Of a stretch of 64,000 bases of DNA, positions 22,922 through 35,255 are shown piece after piece; within the stretch, counting starts at the first letter, position 1, and each line of letters starts with the position of its first letter. Both the position numbers and the translations under genes were made by a program. Origin of the DNA: Neopestalotiopsis rosae (Eukaryota > Ascomycota > Sordariomycetes > Amphisphaeriales > Sporocadaceae); NCBI GenBank assembly GCA_023078685.1, contig JALGAS010000001.1, positions 3,348,001 through 3,412,000 on the forward strand, written 5' to 3'. The notes beneath the pieces were generated by a model. That model had not been told where the DNA came from. It did no database searches and was given only the letters and a program-made list of their open reading frames with translations.

Positions 22922-24929
22922 TGGGGGAGGCCACAGGCACTGATGCGAAACTGGGCGAGACACTCTGAGGTCGGCAGGCGTGTATATAGATATGTTGGTT
23001 TCCTTGTCGATCACAGTTCTTTTATTGAAGCTGTGATCATTATTTCCTGCGGCTCCCGGGTCATCAGGGAATACGGAACCCGAGAAATGCGAGATGCAGT
23101 CTCAATTCTGAAGTGCACTACATGAAATCTGCCTGGAGGCTCTCTGGGTGTATGGTGTCATTGCCTAGACTTTCGAAGTATGAACTTTGCAAACACGAAA
23201 GCATGGACGTGCGCTGCATCTTGCTGAAAATCGATTGTGTGCAAGATCGACAAGCGATGTGACTAAGAGTGAGCCGGTGCAGAATTTCCAAGAGCACCGG
23301 CATCGAAGTTGAAGTGTCCATGGTGATTGAGATCATCGCGACTCGGATTAATGCGAATTTTGGTGCTAATGTGGTAGTGATCTCGGGAACAACGCGAACA
23401 GAAATCCATTATTGCAGGGGTAAACCCGAGCGACCCGACAACACAGCTGCCTGTGAGCAAGTATCTCCCAATCAGAAGAGTACCGTTTAATTCAATGTCA
23501 AAACTAGTCAAGTTGACATGAGAAGATAGATCCGAGACAGCTCATCATACTGGAGAAAGATTATATAGGTTTTTCTTTGCTTGGCTTGCTTACCTAGGTA
23601 GGTATCATGCGACCGCTGGTTCGCTATCACACCTGTACAGGGACTTTTAGGCGGTTGCTAGTGGATAACGCACTGTAAGAGAAGCCATTTGCCACCAATC
23701 CTACGCGCCCGACATTACATTAGCACACTCATGTGCGGTCCCGCATTGCAATCATCAGACTCTTGCTTTGGCTCCTAAGGTCGCTATCTACGGTCACTTC
23801 ATTATTATCTTGTCCAGGTAGCCGATTCTTTTCTCTCTTTCTCCTCCTTCCCTTGCATGCTTCATTTTCGGATTGAAATACGCGGAAGGTAGGAAATAAC
23901 AAAGGAGGAACGGAACTGTGAATGAAACTCACGTTGGAGGAGGATACGATGACTACATCAACAGAGAGATACACCAGAAATGCCTCGGATTTCGTGAGGG
24001 AAAATTGTACCAAGTGCAATGGACCCCAAGCGCATTAATGCGATCGCTTGGTGAAGGCAACACGGGCTGCTTGGAGAAGGTTTGCAACAAGCTCTCTACA
24101 TCTGATAATGGAAATTGAGAAGACGCGTATGGGAAGACTATTTGGAGGATAACTTCTGACAGAGAGTGATCTCGCCGACGACTCAAATACCCAATGGCCC
24201 ATATGGCTACTTATCTGGCAGTCATCATGTATTCTTGCATGTACAGTAGCTGTCATCATTATCGTGGTCATGTACATTTGCCGCAAAGGTGGCATGTGGA
24301 ATCTGCACAACTTTGCGATGCCGGGAGTACATTTTGCCATGATGTCCCACCATCTCATGGGGACTAATGATAATCGGCTGCGATGTCTGGTCATACTACT
24401 CAGACAATGTATTCATGCCCGCTCACAGAGCCAAACACACATCAGCAACATGTTTACATTTATTAAGTGTATCTGATAATCACTACTAGTCTTTGTTATA
24501 ATAGCTAAGATTTCGTTTTTTTTTTTCTTTTTTTTCCTTTTCTAAAAATATACTCAAGAATAATAATACTTCGCATTTTCCCGTTGTAAAAGAAAACCAA
24601 TATATATATTACACAAAAGGCCGTATGAAAGTATCGTCTAACGAACCCTGGCCAATGTAACACCGAAGGCTACCTCTCCGGCACACTATATTCAAGCAAG
24701 ATCTATCCGTAGCGTTCAGTGGTGAGGGGTGGTGTCTCCGCATTCCCGGGGCCCGGGGGGCCACCTAGCGGAGAAGGCACCCGAGGTCCAGTGGGTTGGA
24801 GATGACGGCATTTAAGCTTTTTGGGATCCGTCATTACCGGGAACATACATAGACAACATTTCAAAGCCTTGTACGAGCTGGGTCGTCGGGTTCCAATGCT
24901 TGCATCCTATTGCACTTAATATCACAAGA
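22922..24929. promoter_or_regulatory. 2-kb divergent intergenic region
   Basis: The region lies between the starts of the beta-propeller gene and the HTD2-like gene. It contains CCTAGGTAGGTA near 23594, long T-rich runs at 24515-24545, and a GC-rich block with CCCGGGGCCCGGG near 24745-24770. A short plus-strand frame near 24240-24470 starts with a hydrophobic stretch (TVAVIIIVVMYICRK), but I cannot support it as a gene. Confidence 0.4.
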
Positions 24930-26116
24930 ATGGCATCACCTCGCCTCCTCATCACCCTGAGACGACCCTCAGTATGGTGCCGCTCTCCCCACAGCGTCCT
25001 GAGGAGGTGCATAGCAACAAGCGCCTCCGAGGCCGCCTCAAGGATGACGGACACGTTCGCCAACAAGGTATTCACAACGCGCCAGCTTCTGGACGCCAAT
25101 CAAATCCAGAAACTCAGCTTGACACTGGGGCGGCGAGAATTGTACCCGGGCCTCGACGTTTCTGCTGAGCCCCCGCCAGCCGATACCCCGGTTCCCCCGG
25201 GGTACCACCTGGTCTACTTTACGCCCGGCGGTCTCGAGAGTGAGCTCGGACCAGACGGTACTGACCGCACATTTAACTCTCCCGCGCCTTTCACCCGAAG
25301 GATGTGGGCGGGTGGGAAGATGACTTGGCCGGCGGGTCCGGCTCAGCTGCGCGTTGGAGAGGTTGCCGAAGAGCGGACAAAGCTGCTGAGCGCCGTGCCC
25401 AAAAAGAGCCGCGACGGCGGCGAGATGGTACTAGTACAAGTCGAGAAGGAGTTTTGGGGCAAGGACGGACTTGCGCTGACGGATCAACGGTCAGTATCTT
25501 ACCCACTTCCCTCTTCATGCGATTTCAGCGCTGTCGAGGTAATGTGATGCTCGTACACGTGTCTGACGCAATGCAGGTCTTGGGTCTTTCGACCAGAGCT
25601 CGAGGCGGCGATTGAGCCCGTAGCCAAACCAGTAGAGGGCAAGGTAAAGCGCGGCCCATCGACAATGACAGATGAGCGAGCAGAAGGTCATGGTGTGCTC
25701 CATCTCGGTCCAAAATTACAAACCTGTCGGACTAGTAGCTAAGCATTCTGATAGCATATCCGCTTCGGAAACTGTACTGGTCACCAGTCGGGCTCTTTCG
25801 GTTTTCAGCCTTGACCTTCAATGGTCACAAGATTCACTACGACGAAAGTTGGACCCAAAGCGTCGAGAATCATCCCGCGCAAGTTGTACACGGACCGCTG
25901 AACCTGATCAGCATGCTCGACTACTGGCGAGATATGGTGGGAAAGGGCGAGGTGGGTGAAATCAGCTATCGGGCAATGTCGCCGCTGTATGCCGGCGATA
26001 CCTATCAGATCCGCACATCCAACCCTGTCAATGGAGAAGAGGGCTCGGCATGGGATATATTGGTCGAGAAAGACGGCAAAACCTGTATGAAAGGTGCGAT
26101 AACAGCGAAATCATAA
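24930..26116 (+). CDS. HTD2: mitochondrial 3-hydroxyacyl-thioester dehydratase, HTD2-like, 343 aa
   Basis: The mitochondrial type-II fatty-acid pathway dehydratase removes water from 3-hydroxyacyl-ACP. The N-terminus is arginine-rich without acidic residues (MASPRLLITLRRPSVWCRS), a mitochondrial targeting signal. The hot-dog signature is FRFSALTFNGHKIHYDESW, followed by VVHGPLNLISMLDYW and SYRAMSPLYAGDTYQI. Exons 24930-25489, 25577-25686 and 25755-26116 join in phase to 344 codons. The second donor is not strong; using one 6 nt later adds two residues. The same fold occurs in mesaconyl-CoA hydratases and MaoC-like enzymes, but size and targeting favour the HTD2 role. Confidence 0.8.
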
Positions 26117-26791
26117 CGTCCAAACAGACGCGGCTTCAGTCTTTTCAATTACAACAATAAAGAAATTTCAACTTGATCTTGCGCACCATTACGACTTCGG
26201 CCGATCAGGGTTCAACAAGGGTGGCTACCGCAGAAGTTTCACCCAGGCCAAGGAGAATACGGTCTATTTATCCGAGCACTGCGTATTGGGTTCTGATGGA
26301 CACTCCAATTGACCGACGGTTGGTGAGAATCGGGCGACATACCACGAGGCTGGGCTAAATTGAAGCGAATGCAGAGACGAGACAACTGAGAAGGGAAGAG
26401 TCAAGACTGTTATGCTCGCCATTGTTCCCTGACCTGGCGCAACAGGCTGAAGAAGGGTTCTTCGTCGTGGATGGCCGCTGCTCCAAGCGGTACATCCTAT
26501 ACCAAGGCATGGACATTGAATGTGGACTTGGACCAGGATGAGATAAGTAAGGAGATGATCAGGCAATTATGTCGATCATGATCTGATTGCTTCCATCTAA
26601 TACACCGAGAACACTATCACAATCTACACGTTTCCATTTTATTCAGGACTCCCGAGGACTTGAACATCTAGGTTGTGCTACTCTGGTCGTGACCCCAGGC
26701 CCGTATTCTGTCGATTGCTTATTCTGAGAAGTACTTCTCGTAGCCAGGGGCGCAAAGCGCGGTCTGGTTCCTGTAGCCATCAAGGAAAAGA
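26117..26791. other. intergenic region between convergent genes
   Basis: The 3' ends of the HTD2-like gene and the esterase gene meet here. No gene or motif is recognised. Confidence 0.4.
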
Positions 26792-27883
26792 TTATGCTGG
26801 TAGATCCCCAGTCAACTCATTGTACGCAGGAAAAACAAAGGGAAGGCTTCCAGGCAAGAGCTCTGGCCAGTTCTTCTCAATAAGCTTCATTAGCTTGTCA
26901 AACAAAACTTCATATCCCTTGGACGTCAAATGAACACCTGGTCGATATTCGTCAGTCTCGTAACCTGCAGGAAATACCGTGTCTCTTGGGGCAGCATGAG
27001 ACAAATCAGAACATTGCATCACTCACCATCCGACATGGTGCGATGAAACGCCATATTCTTTGGGGCCTCCAACGACCCAGCCAGGACGTCGTCGCCGCCG
27101 TCGCGCCAGCCCGCGTCCTCCATCATGGCGCGCCAGAGATCCAGGACGGCCACTCCGCGCGAAGAGAACTCCTCGCCGACGCGGCGGCACGCGCTGGCGT
27201 ACTCCTTGGCCACGGCCGAGCGGCGCGTCAGCCCCTCGTGGCCGGCGTTGGCGTCCTTGGCGTCGTGCAGGTGCTCGTCAATCGGCGGCGGGGTGATAAG
27301 CACGATGCGGCAGCCCTGGTGCGCCGCGAGGGCCGGGTGCGACAGGATGGTCCTTAGGTTGGACGCGTACTGCTCCAACGGAACGTGCATGCCATTTTTG
27401 GCCGAGGCGAGGGTACCGTCATTGGCGCCCAGGAGGATGGTCTGTAGTCAGGCTCAGTAAGATGTTTTTCTTTTTTTTTCTGGGCCGACGGCGAGATCAG
27501 ACGGAAGGGAATCTACAGAAACTCACGATTAGGCGGACCCTAGCTTGCTCAGGAGACGGGATCACGTATGGGAGCACTTGGAGAGCCTGTCTCGTATTAT
27601 ATCCGCTGTAGGGAGAAACGTGCCAAGTTAGACATGGGAGTGAAGAAATGTAGCGTGGGATGCCTGGGCTTACTCGAAGCCTCTATTCACAATATCCATG
27701 CGTCGGATGTAAGCTGAGAAAATTGGTATTAGCATGCTTCAGTGGTCAAATTTTATACTCAAACAAGATGGATGACAACAAACCTTTTTGAAGCGCAGGT
27801 GCCAAGCCATTCTCTTCTGCGCTCGAGTACTCGGTGAGAGAGTCACCAAAGAGCAAGAACTGTTCATATTGGTATTTTGCCAT
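26792..27883 (-). CDS. IAH1: SGNH/GDSL esterase, isoamyl-acetate-hydrolysing type, 259 aa
   Basis: Hydrolyses acetate esters of small alcohols; the yeast enzyme of this family sets isoamyl-acetate levels. Five exons join in phase to 260 codons: 27883-27784, 27713-27674, 27605-27527, 27441-27027 and 26937-26792. All four catalytic blocks are present: GDSLTEYSS with nucleophile S15, GYNTRQAL after the glycine of block II, LLGANDGT with N80, and DGVHLTSKGY with D211 and H214 created at the exon 4/5 join. There is no signal peptide, so it is intracellular. Length is slightly above the 238 residues of yeast Iah1. The extra residues lie partly in the loop around HEGLTRRSAVAKEYASACRR. Confidence 0.92.
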
Positions 27884-28646
27884 GATTGCAAGTATAGATC
27901 CGTGTGTTTTGGAGGACTAGCTCAAGTTGGGTGCTACCTAATGTAGTCTGACCGTACGTAATGTGACGCTGGGGAAAGCTTCTCTCTTCTCTTGATTTCC
28001 TGCTAAGCCCTAGGGAGTTGTGGAATTTTTTTCGACTCCTCTAGGCGACCCACCGCCGCTAGTATCGAGACTATATCTGGGTGATGGATCATATCAAAAT
28101 GGTACACCGGCCAGCTCGGAATTAGTAACTCTAAATACTGGACCTCGAGGCACCCTTGTCAGCAGCAGGTCCTCGATAGTTTCGCAGTCACTACGATTGC
28201 ATCTTACGAGCCGAGACTATGTTTCCCACAGTGGTGTCTGCCATCGTCCAGGATTAGAACATCGGGAAGCACTGACAAGTCGCCATTCACGAAACAAAAG
28301 AAACAAAGGTTGCAGACTGATCATTACGAAGTTCTGAGACTAAGATCCTTTGGCATCCGCTATGAAAACTTTCTTCACTGGCGTTGATATTTACAACGCG
28401 ATGATACATATACTATTACAAACACTATTGAGAGACGCAACGCAGAAGGGTATCATTGCAATCGAGACTTTCTCAAGACACCAAGCCGGAAATCTCGAAT
28501 GCCAAGTCTTGTTCCCCAGGATCCGAACTCTTTTCATTCTCTTCTGCCAAAATGACCCGAAATCCAAACAGGGACTGGTCAGAAACTGTTGGGGCGTCTC
28601 TGTACGTCTTGTCGAGCCAAGAAAACTCGTCATGGTGATCGATATA
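27884..28646. promoter_or_regulatory. esterase gene upstream region
   Basis: The space between the IAH1-like start and the stop of the next minus-strand gene. It holds the esterase promoter. The 157-codon plus-strand frame from 28350 overlaps the opposite gene and has no family character. Confidence 0.35.
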
Positions 28647-30068
28647 TCAAAACTGAGTCATAACGTCGGGAACATGCATCTCCACGCTTTCCTCCAACAC
28701 AGCAATGCCAGTAGCAACTTCCAACGGCGTCTTGTGGAAACGGCCCTCTTGGATCTCTTCTTCTTCCATCTGTGTCAAATTCTCGCTGAGCATCATTTCT
28801 TCCTGTTGAGTCTGGGCAGGTAGCGGCACAGTGCACGCAGAGCCGAAGGCATTCTGACTTTTCGTGGTGTCGTTTTCTGTCGTGTGCCTAGAATCATGAC
28901 AGGAATCACCCTGCAGGTGGGAGACATCGCTTGGCTCTTCGCAAGGTTGCATGGTCTCGTTCTTGTCCTCCTCGGTAATTCGCTGTGAAGTAGCGGCCTC
29001 AATAATGCTCCTAGCGACCTCTTTGGCGTGTTTGATCTCGGCAAGCTGCTCATCGATGACATTCAACATGTTCCGTATCGATGATGGCGGTGAGCTGGGG
29101 GAATCAGAAGTGTTTGAGAACGCCCTTGGCTGCTGACCCATTAGCATGTCGTACAATATATCTGATGACCTGGGCTCAAATACATACCAAAGGTACAGGT
29201 CGGTAGCCAATGTTTTTGACAATATCCGGGTTACAGACGGGCCGGACACCTGTGTGGTGGAAACCAAAGCCTGCGGCGGCTGTGGGAGGAATGTGCCCAT
29301 CGGCAATTCCATCAAGGCTCAGGTAGCTTCGGCCCTCGGCGGTAGGTCGACAAATTTGACAACACTTAAATTGACATTCATCCATATCAGCAGGAACCCA
29401 TGCACTCTTTCTCTGATTGGGAGATGTGAGACCAGGCGGCGCTTGGCTTGAGCTGGATGGGCCAGAAGTGGGCACGTAGACAGACGGGCTCTTCCCGATG
29501 GCCTTTGTGCCAACTTCTGCTGAAAGCACTTGTTGAAGCTGGGTAACGTTGATTAGCCTTCACTTTGTTTAGAAGTGCAGCAAGAACCTACATGTTCTCT
29601 CTGTTTCAGAATGATTTCTATCTGGGCAGGAGAATAGGTCTTCATAGCAACGTCATCAGTCTCGCTAAAGAAGCTGTACTTGTTGGACCTCGATTCAGGA
29701 CTGCGTGGGCCGGGCTTGACTTGAGCCGCCAGAGATTGACCAATGGCATCAAAATTGAACTGTTCGCAATCATTAGTTTCTGGATGCAGGCGGTACACTA
29801 TCTTGGCATAGACAGGAAAACTCACGAGACGGCCGTTGTTGAGTTGATGTTGTAGCATGTGTTCTCGGTCCTGCGTACATCGGTACAGCCAGCCCTACTG
29901 GCCGGGTCGATGGCACGTCTGGCAGCGAAAATCGGGCTCAAAGATGCGAGTCATGGTCAAATGCGTGCAGATAGCACTCAAGTTCTGGGTTTGAATTGGC
30001 GCAAATCGGATTGATCTCGGGCTCTGGCGAGCGGCGCGCCAGAGTGAGGTGTTGTCTATGTTGCTCAT
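28647..30068 (-). pseudogene. conserved-style fungal cysteine protein interrupted by in-frame TAG (codon 58)
   Basis: Four exons with good GT-AG introns join in one frame: 30068-29826, 29759-29592, 29538-29188 and 29132-28647 (416 codons with stop). The N-terminus begins MSNIDNTSLWRAARQSPRSI and contains FRCQTCHRPGQ; then comes TAG at 29897-29895, and the same frame resumes with GWLYRCTQDREHMLQHQL. The two halves look like one zinc-binding-type domain (CxxC...C). Further on are CCQICRP and a long Ser/Thr/Glu-rich tail with a helical stretch IDEQLAEIKHAKEVARSI. No splice choice removes the TAG while keeping the frame. I do not know the family's function. It is a recent nonsense allele, a base-call error or a case of stop readthrough; the first two are likelier. 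Confidence 0.6.
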
Positions 30069-32229
30069 CTTGTGACGAGTCTTTGCATGACTCTTCCGGC
30101 CGTGCTGTCCGAGCTTGAGGATACTGTAGAAAAAGTAAAGGTCTAGCAAATGTGTTCCATTGAGGATGCAATATGAGTGAGTAGTGGAAACGAATGCAAA
30201 TGTGCACACGCCGACGAGCCAAAACTATGTTGCGTCGGTTTGTTGTGGTGTTTTGGGGTCAGAGGTTTTGCGCGGAATGAGCAACGAGTTTCAAGAGACG
30301 ACACAATCAATCAGGCGATCAGCTCGTTCCTACCAATCTTTGGCATCAATGACGGCGAGCTAAGAAGTGGGTCCAAGCCAAATGGAATAACCGCTAGATG
30401 CTGGGTGCGTTTCTCAAACAACGACAAATAATGATAGAAGTTATGGACCAGACGAACAGGCAGGCAGCAGCACTTGAGTGATAGAGAGCCGAGGCCTACC
30501 TCCGATTCACCATTCATTGAGTTGGCGATTCGACGGATCAAATGCAATCTTTCACGTCTGTGAATCTGCTCGGGCTAAGGCAACAATTTTGATGAAAACA
30601 AATAGCAGTCTATCTATTTGACTCACTGCGGCTGTAGTGTTGTGAAAATTGGCTTGCTATACATTCATACACCAGCTGAGCTCATTTCGACAGCATATCT
30701 AGATCACCCTAGATATCTCATTGCGTCCAAGGCTCGCTTACTCAATTTATGGTAGTCTTGAAGGGTGATAATGCAAACCTGCGAATTTCAGTCCTTATCG
30801 AAATTCAACGGGCGTTGATGTCATGAGTATAAGCCATTTAAGACTGTACTACTACGTAGTCCGATGTGGTTGACAGAAGTTTACAGGTGCTGCTGTAAAG
30901 ATAGGTCAGTGCCCAACGGGTACCTGCCGTGAAGTGAGCCAGCCGTTGAGTATATAAAGAAGGCAGAAGTCAATGAACGGAAATGTGTATGCACAACGAG
31001 TCAGTCTCTAGTTGAAGGGGTCCTGAGAGCATCTGCAGGTCAACTGAAAATGATATGTCAAACAGGGTCCTAAGCTTGGCGTCCTGGTGGGTTACCAAAT
31101 GTGGGATGTGTTGTCTAAGGTTTTAACCAAGGTTAGTCGCGCGCGCTCTGGACAATTGTCCTGGGCGGAGACACGCTTGTCGCCTACCATCGTCCATTGG
31201 CTAAAGCTCCTAATCATTACAGGGGGTCCCTCCAGAGTGTCCCCAGCAACGGATTCAGCTGTTGTGCAGCAACGCAACGCGACCCGTCAGTCTGAACACC
31301 AAGTTTCATTCAGACGCATTCACAGACGGCGACGCGATGTAGAAGAGCTTCAGCATCTCGGGACTAGATCAACCTAAGACCAAGTCAAATCACTATCATT
31401 AATTCAAGTAGCGTGATGCAGTACAGACTGTCGTTTTAACTTGCATCGAACCAGGCCATGATTCAAAAGGCAATCCATTGGTTACTATCGACAGTCGTGA
31501 TCTCGGTATGTACGGGAGTTGTTCAGGTCCAGAGCAAGCTGCCAAAGGGAAATGGGGCACCCCGCGGCATAGGCAAGCACTGACCTGAATCGACCCAACC
31601 TCTCGTCGTGCATCAGCCCAAGGATTAAACCCAACCTCCACCATCCAATTCGTGATACTCTACTCCGGCTTGGGCCGACTTTCAACTGGCTATGGGCTAA
31701 TACAATCTGACTGTATCGATTCACTTATACTGTAGCTCATCCTCGCATTGGCAGTGTAAATGATGTTATCCTTTGTTTGTACCGTCAGTCGCTGTTACAC
31801 TTTCCACGGCATCATTGATCTGTTGCCATATCCGCCAGAAGCTTAGTGGGAACAGTACCTGGCCAAGTTAGGCTAGACACCTTAGCTCAGACCAGGGGAG
31901 GTTGACTGTCGGGGGCCCGTATCCCCGGGGCAATAAGCAGCTAGACACCCAGCCTCGGCTTCATTGGCCAAACATAAACAAAGCGTCTCGCAATTGGCCT
32001 CTGCTTTGCGTGCCCACTGCCACGCTGCTCCCGCCCCATCTCAAAAGTTCAACCTTACATAGCACAAGTCAATTGATTCACCGACTGAGACCGTCCTCGA
32101 CACCAGACGCTTGTCCATCAGAGCGCCTGATATTGTCTTCGCGTCCTTCATTCCAGAACTTCGCTTGTCAAGTTCGCGACCAGGAAACGTCCCTCTTTCG
32201 GACCGACCGCCGTGTCGAGCACCTACACC
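30069..32229. promoter_or_regulatory. 2.2-kb divergent intergenic region
   Basis: It lies between the starts of the TAG-interrupted gene and the Mpv17/PMP22 gene. No gene is recognised. The part from about 31,950 to 32,229 should be the Mpv17 promoter and 5' leader. Confidence 0.4.
31963..31997. promoter_or_regulatory. pair of CCAAT boxes
   Basis: ATTGG (CCAAT on the opposite strand) occurs at 31963-31967 and 31993-31997, 30 bp apart and about 240-270 bp before the Mpv17/PMP22 start. This spacing suits the HAP/CBC complex. The call is by motif only. Confidence 0.3.
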
Positions 32230-33160
32230 ATGACGAACATCAAGATCGAGCGGGACACGGTCCGCAAGGGCACCGAAACCGTTACTGATGCTGCTGCTGC
32301 TGCCGCTGCCGCCGCCGCTGCTTCTTCCAAGGATGGCCACCTGCCCGGAACCAGTGGAAAGCACCCCCATCTTGAGAAGATTGGTACTGTCATCACCGGA
32401 GGCAAGGGCAATGCCGGCACCAAGGGCTACTTGATGGTCCGTAAAATCTCCATCCTCTGTCCGTCGCCGCGGCGAACGACAGCACAAAGCTACGATAACA
32501 TCAGCTAATCATGTAATCGCAATTTAGGCCTACATCAAGCAACTCGAGGAGAACCCCCTGCGCACCAAGATGCTCACGTCCGGAACTCTCGCTGGTCTCC
32601 AAGAATTCCTGGCCTCGTGGCTGGCTAAGGACCGCAACAAGCACGGAAACTACTTTACATCGCGAGTCCCCAAGATGGCAGCTTATGGAGCTCTGATCAG
32701 TGCGCCCCTCGGTCACTTCCTCATCTGGTGCCTGCAGAAGGCTTTCAAGAACAGGACGAGCCTGCGCGCCAAGATCCTGCAGATCCTCGTTAGCAACCTG
32801 ATCATTGCGCCCATCCAGAACTCGGTCTACCTTGTCGCCATGGCCCTCATCGCTGGAGCCCGCACATATCACCAGGTCCGCGCTACTGTCCGTGTCGGTT
32901 TCATGAAGGTCATGAAGGTTTCCTGGATCACTTCGCCCATCTGCCTTGCCTTTGCTCAGCAGTTCCTTCCCGAGCAGGCCTGGATGCCCTTCTTCAACGT
33001 CGTGGCATTCGTCATTGGCACATACATCAACACAATGACCAAGAAGAAGAGACTTGCTGCTCTGCGCAAGAAGCACTTTGGTGACGGCCGCGGCTCCGGC
33101 TCCATGGGCGGACGTCCGGATGACTACCCACCAATGGGTGGTCCCAACCCTCCCTACTAA
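32230..33160 (+). CDS. Mpv17/PMP22-family peroxisomal membrane protein, 279 aa (possible Woronin-sorting WSC type)
   Basis: Exons 32230-32436 and 32528-33160 join in phase 0 to 280 codons, with a CTAAT branch point before the acceptor. The core is typical of the family: YIKQLEENPLRTKMLTSGTL, then a hydrophobic segment in YGALISAPLGHFLIWCL, NLIIAPIQNSVYLVAMALIA, GFMKVMKVSWITSPICLAFA, and PFFNVVAFVIGTYINT, giving about four membrane spans. The N-terminus has a run of 11 alanines, and the tail ends in a Gly/Pro/Tyr stretch, DDYPPMGGPNPPY. Filamentous fungi have such a protein (WSC) that sorts Woronin bodies from peroxisomes; the P/Y-rich tail would fit, but a generic PMP22 role is equally possible. 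Confidence 0.85.
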
Positions 33161-35255
33161 ACTTGATATGACGTGACGGTAATGAACGACGGTGTTGAAA
33201 GGGACAGGGTTCCTGCGCGGAAGTTTTGCTCAGTATATATGCCATGAGCAGCTAGATACCCTTCATGTTGAATACGAGTCATGTCCGAACTTTTCGAACC
33301 CGTGTGTAGGTATTTTATTGGGACCAGCGGTATACAAAATTTTGGAGGTGGGGGGACGGATACCTAGTTTGAAGTTGACATCGTTCCTGAAGCCAAGTCC
33401 CGTGTATATCTTTTCCAAGCTATTGAATTTATTATTTTATTGTATATTCATGTCTGCTACTGGTGCTGAGAATCATGCCATCTAAAGCGAATTGGCTCGA
33501 GCTAATTCCGTCCCCAACGTGAGAGGAATCAATTGCCCGGTGTGGACGATTGTGCTATAGCGTACGTGTTAGATGGCCACTCGTGAGCTTTTGTGTTCCC
33601 ATTTGTTTTCATCAAGATGGCCCAGTCACTCAAGTGTGAACCCGTGTGGTTTCCAGTTGAGTCAACGTCATCAACCCTGTGTTGATGATGTCCATTGTAT
33701 TAGTACGCCTAATGATCATAGGTGTACGACCGAGCTGTACATGTCAATGGCACTCACGTTTTCACATTGGAAGCCGAAAATAAATTTGCGCTCCTCCAAT
33801 GAACCATTCGATGCGAAGAAGATAGCGATACATTTCCTTCTAGAGGATACTGTGGTATTGCGCCGCTTGGCGTGTAACTTTCAACGAAGATATTATATCG
33901 CAGTTGCCACGTGCTATGTATAAGCAGTCATTATTCATGGAATCAAGCAAGTCTCGAGTGCTCAGCGCGTTACAGAAGCTTGTCAAAGGCCGATCTTGAT
34001 GTCTGTACAATTCCGACGAAACCACAAGCAGAATGTCAAGGCCTGATGCACAATTCGAAAGTAAAGAAAAAGGAGGGTAGTCAATCTTCTCCAGTCAGTC
34101 CTTCCTACATTGAACAGAGCTGGGATGAACCCTTTTGTCTGATCAAAAAGGCAAGCGTGGCACATTCTTCAAGCTGCCTGGCCAGTGAATCAGATCTCTT
34201 GCATCTATTTAGGTCTACGATTCTACGTAATCCTTGTAGTTTGTAAGATATCTTTGGCATCCATGAAAAACACTTTGCGCGCTCATTGAATCGCCATACG
34301 CCAAAGTCTGTACTCCATCTCTCTCTATTTTTTGCTCTCCATCTTATCATTATGATCTCCATCGTCTGATGCTTCTGTAAGCAAATTTCTCGAAGAATTG
34401 TGGCATTTGCTACATGGCTTGGAAATAGGCTGTGTGCTGCTGGGAATAACAAACTACGTCTTATGCTGACCAAGGGAGAGAAGAGGGTTTGACAGTACTA
34501 AAGGTCTTTGACAAGTCGTAGGAAATCGATCATCATCTGAGCCAAACCTGAAGACACGATTCAAGCCATATGGTTTCTAGATGATTAGTTCAGCTAACGA
34601 AGACGTAAGATGGTTGTAGCAGCGGAATAGATCGCACCTGCGAACCTTCAGAAAAGAGCGAACCACATGCGATACGTTTGTATAACTCTCGTGCCACATT
34701 TGGGTCAATTTGGTGCGGGAGTTGCGCTTCTACAATTTCCCTATGTATTATCCATTGCATGTACATCTACTGCGGCAACTTTGTATGATGGCGATTCGTG
34801 AGCACGTCCCCCATGGCCCCCAGGTGTGGCTGACGGAACAGCTGGGTTATAGTGAGGTAGCCTCCCGTGTCGGCCAGGTCTTGGCGGTCGCGCACACCGC
34901 AGCAATATGCACAGCCTATCAGAATTGTCGAAGAGTCGATTCATGGAGGTTACATGATCTATTCGTGAAAGCACAAAAGAAAACAATACGGTCAAATGTA
35001 CATTGGAATACGAGGGAAGGCGCGTGTTGTGGAGCCACCGTGGTTTACCCGCTCTTCTCAAGCCGGACCAACACGGGCTTGAATTGCGGCGGGCAGGTGG
35101 GCTGGCAGGCTGACTGTTAGTGGGCTTGCCGCCCGCGGGTTGGAAGGAGTCGGTGACCTCCACCGAGCCACCACACCAACCAGCCGAGGGTCAACCCACA
35201 AACTTTATAAACGTCGACGCATCGCCTGGAGCTGGGCTACAAGACTCGCCACAAG
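33161..35255. other. 2.1-kb intergenic region
   Basis: It contains the 3' end of the Mpv17/PMP22 gene and the promoter of the next plus-strand gene. Frames of up to 140 codons on both strands show no family features. Nothing else is seen. Confidence 0.4.

Noticed and set aside
24240..24476. Possible small membrane protein on the plus strand
   Set aside because: It has one hydrophobic stretch, but no good start, no continuing exons and no family character.
28350..28823. 157-codon plus-strand ORF
   Set aside because: It overlaps the coding exon of the opposite gene and reads as low-complexity antisense.
29760..29898. Intron starting GTAGGG that would remove the TAG in the cysteine-protein gene
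   Set aside because: Joining to the next exon breaks the frame, and it would delete the GWLYRC segment that completes the motif.
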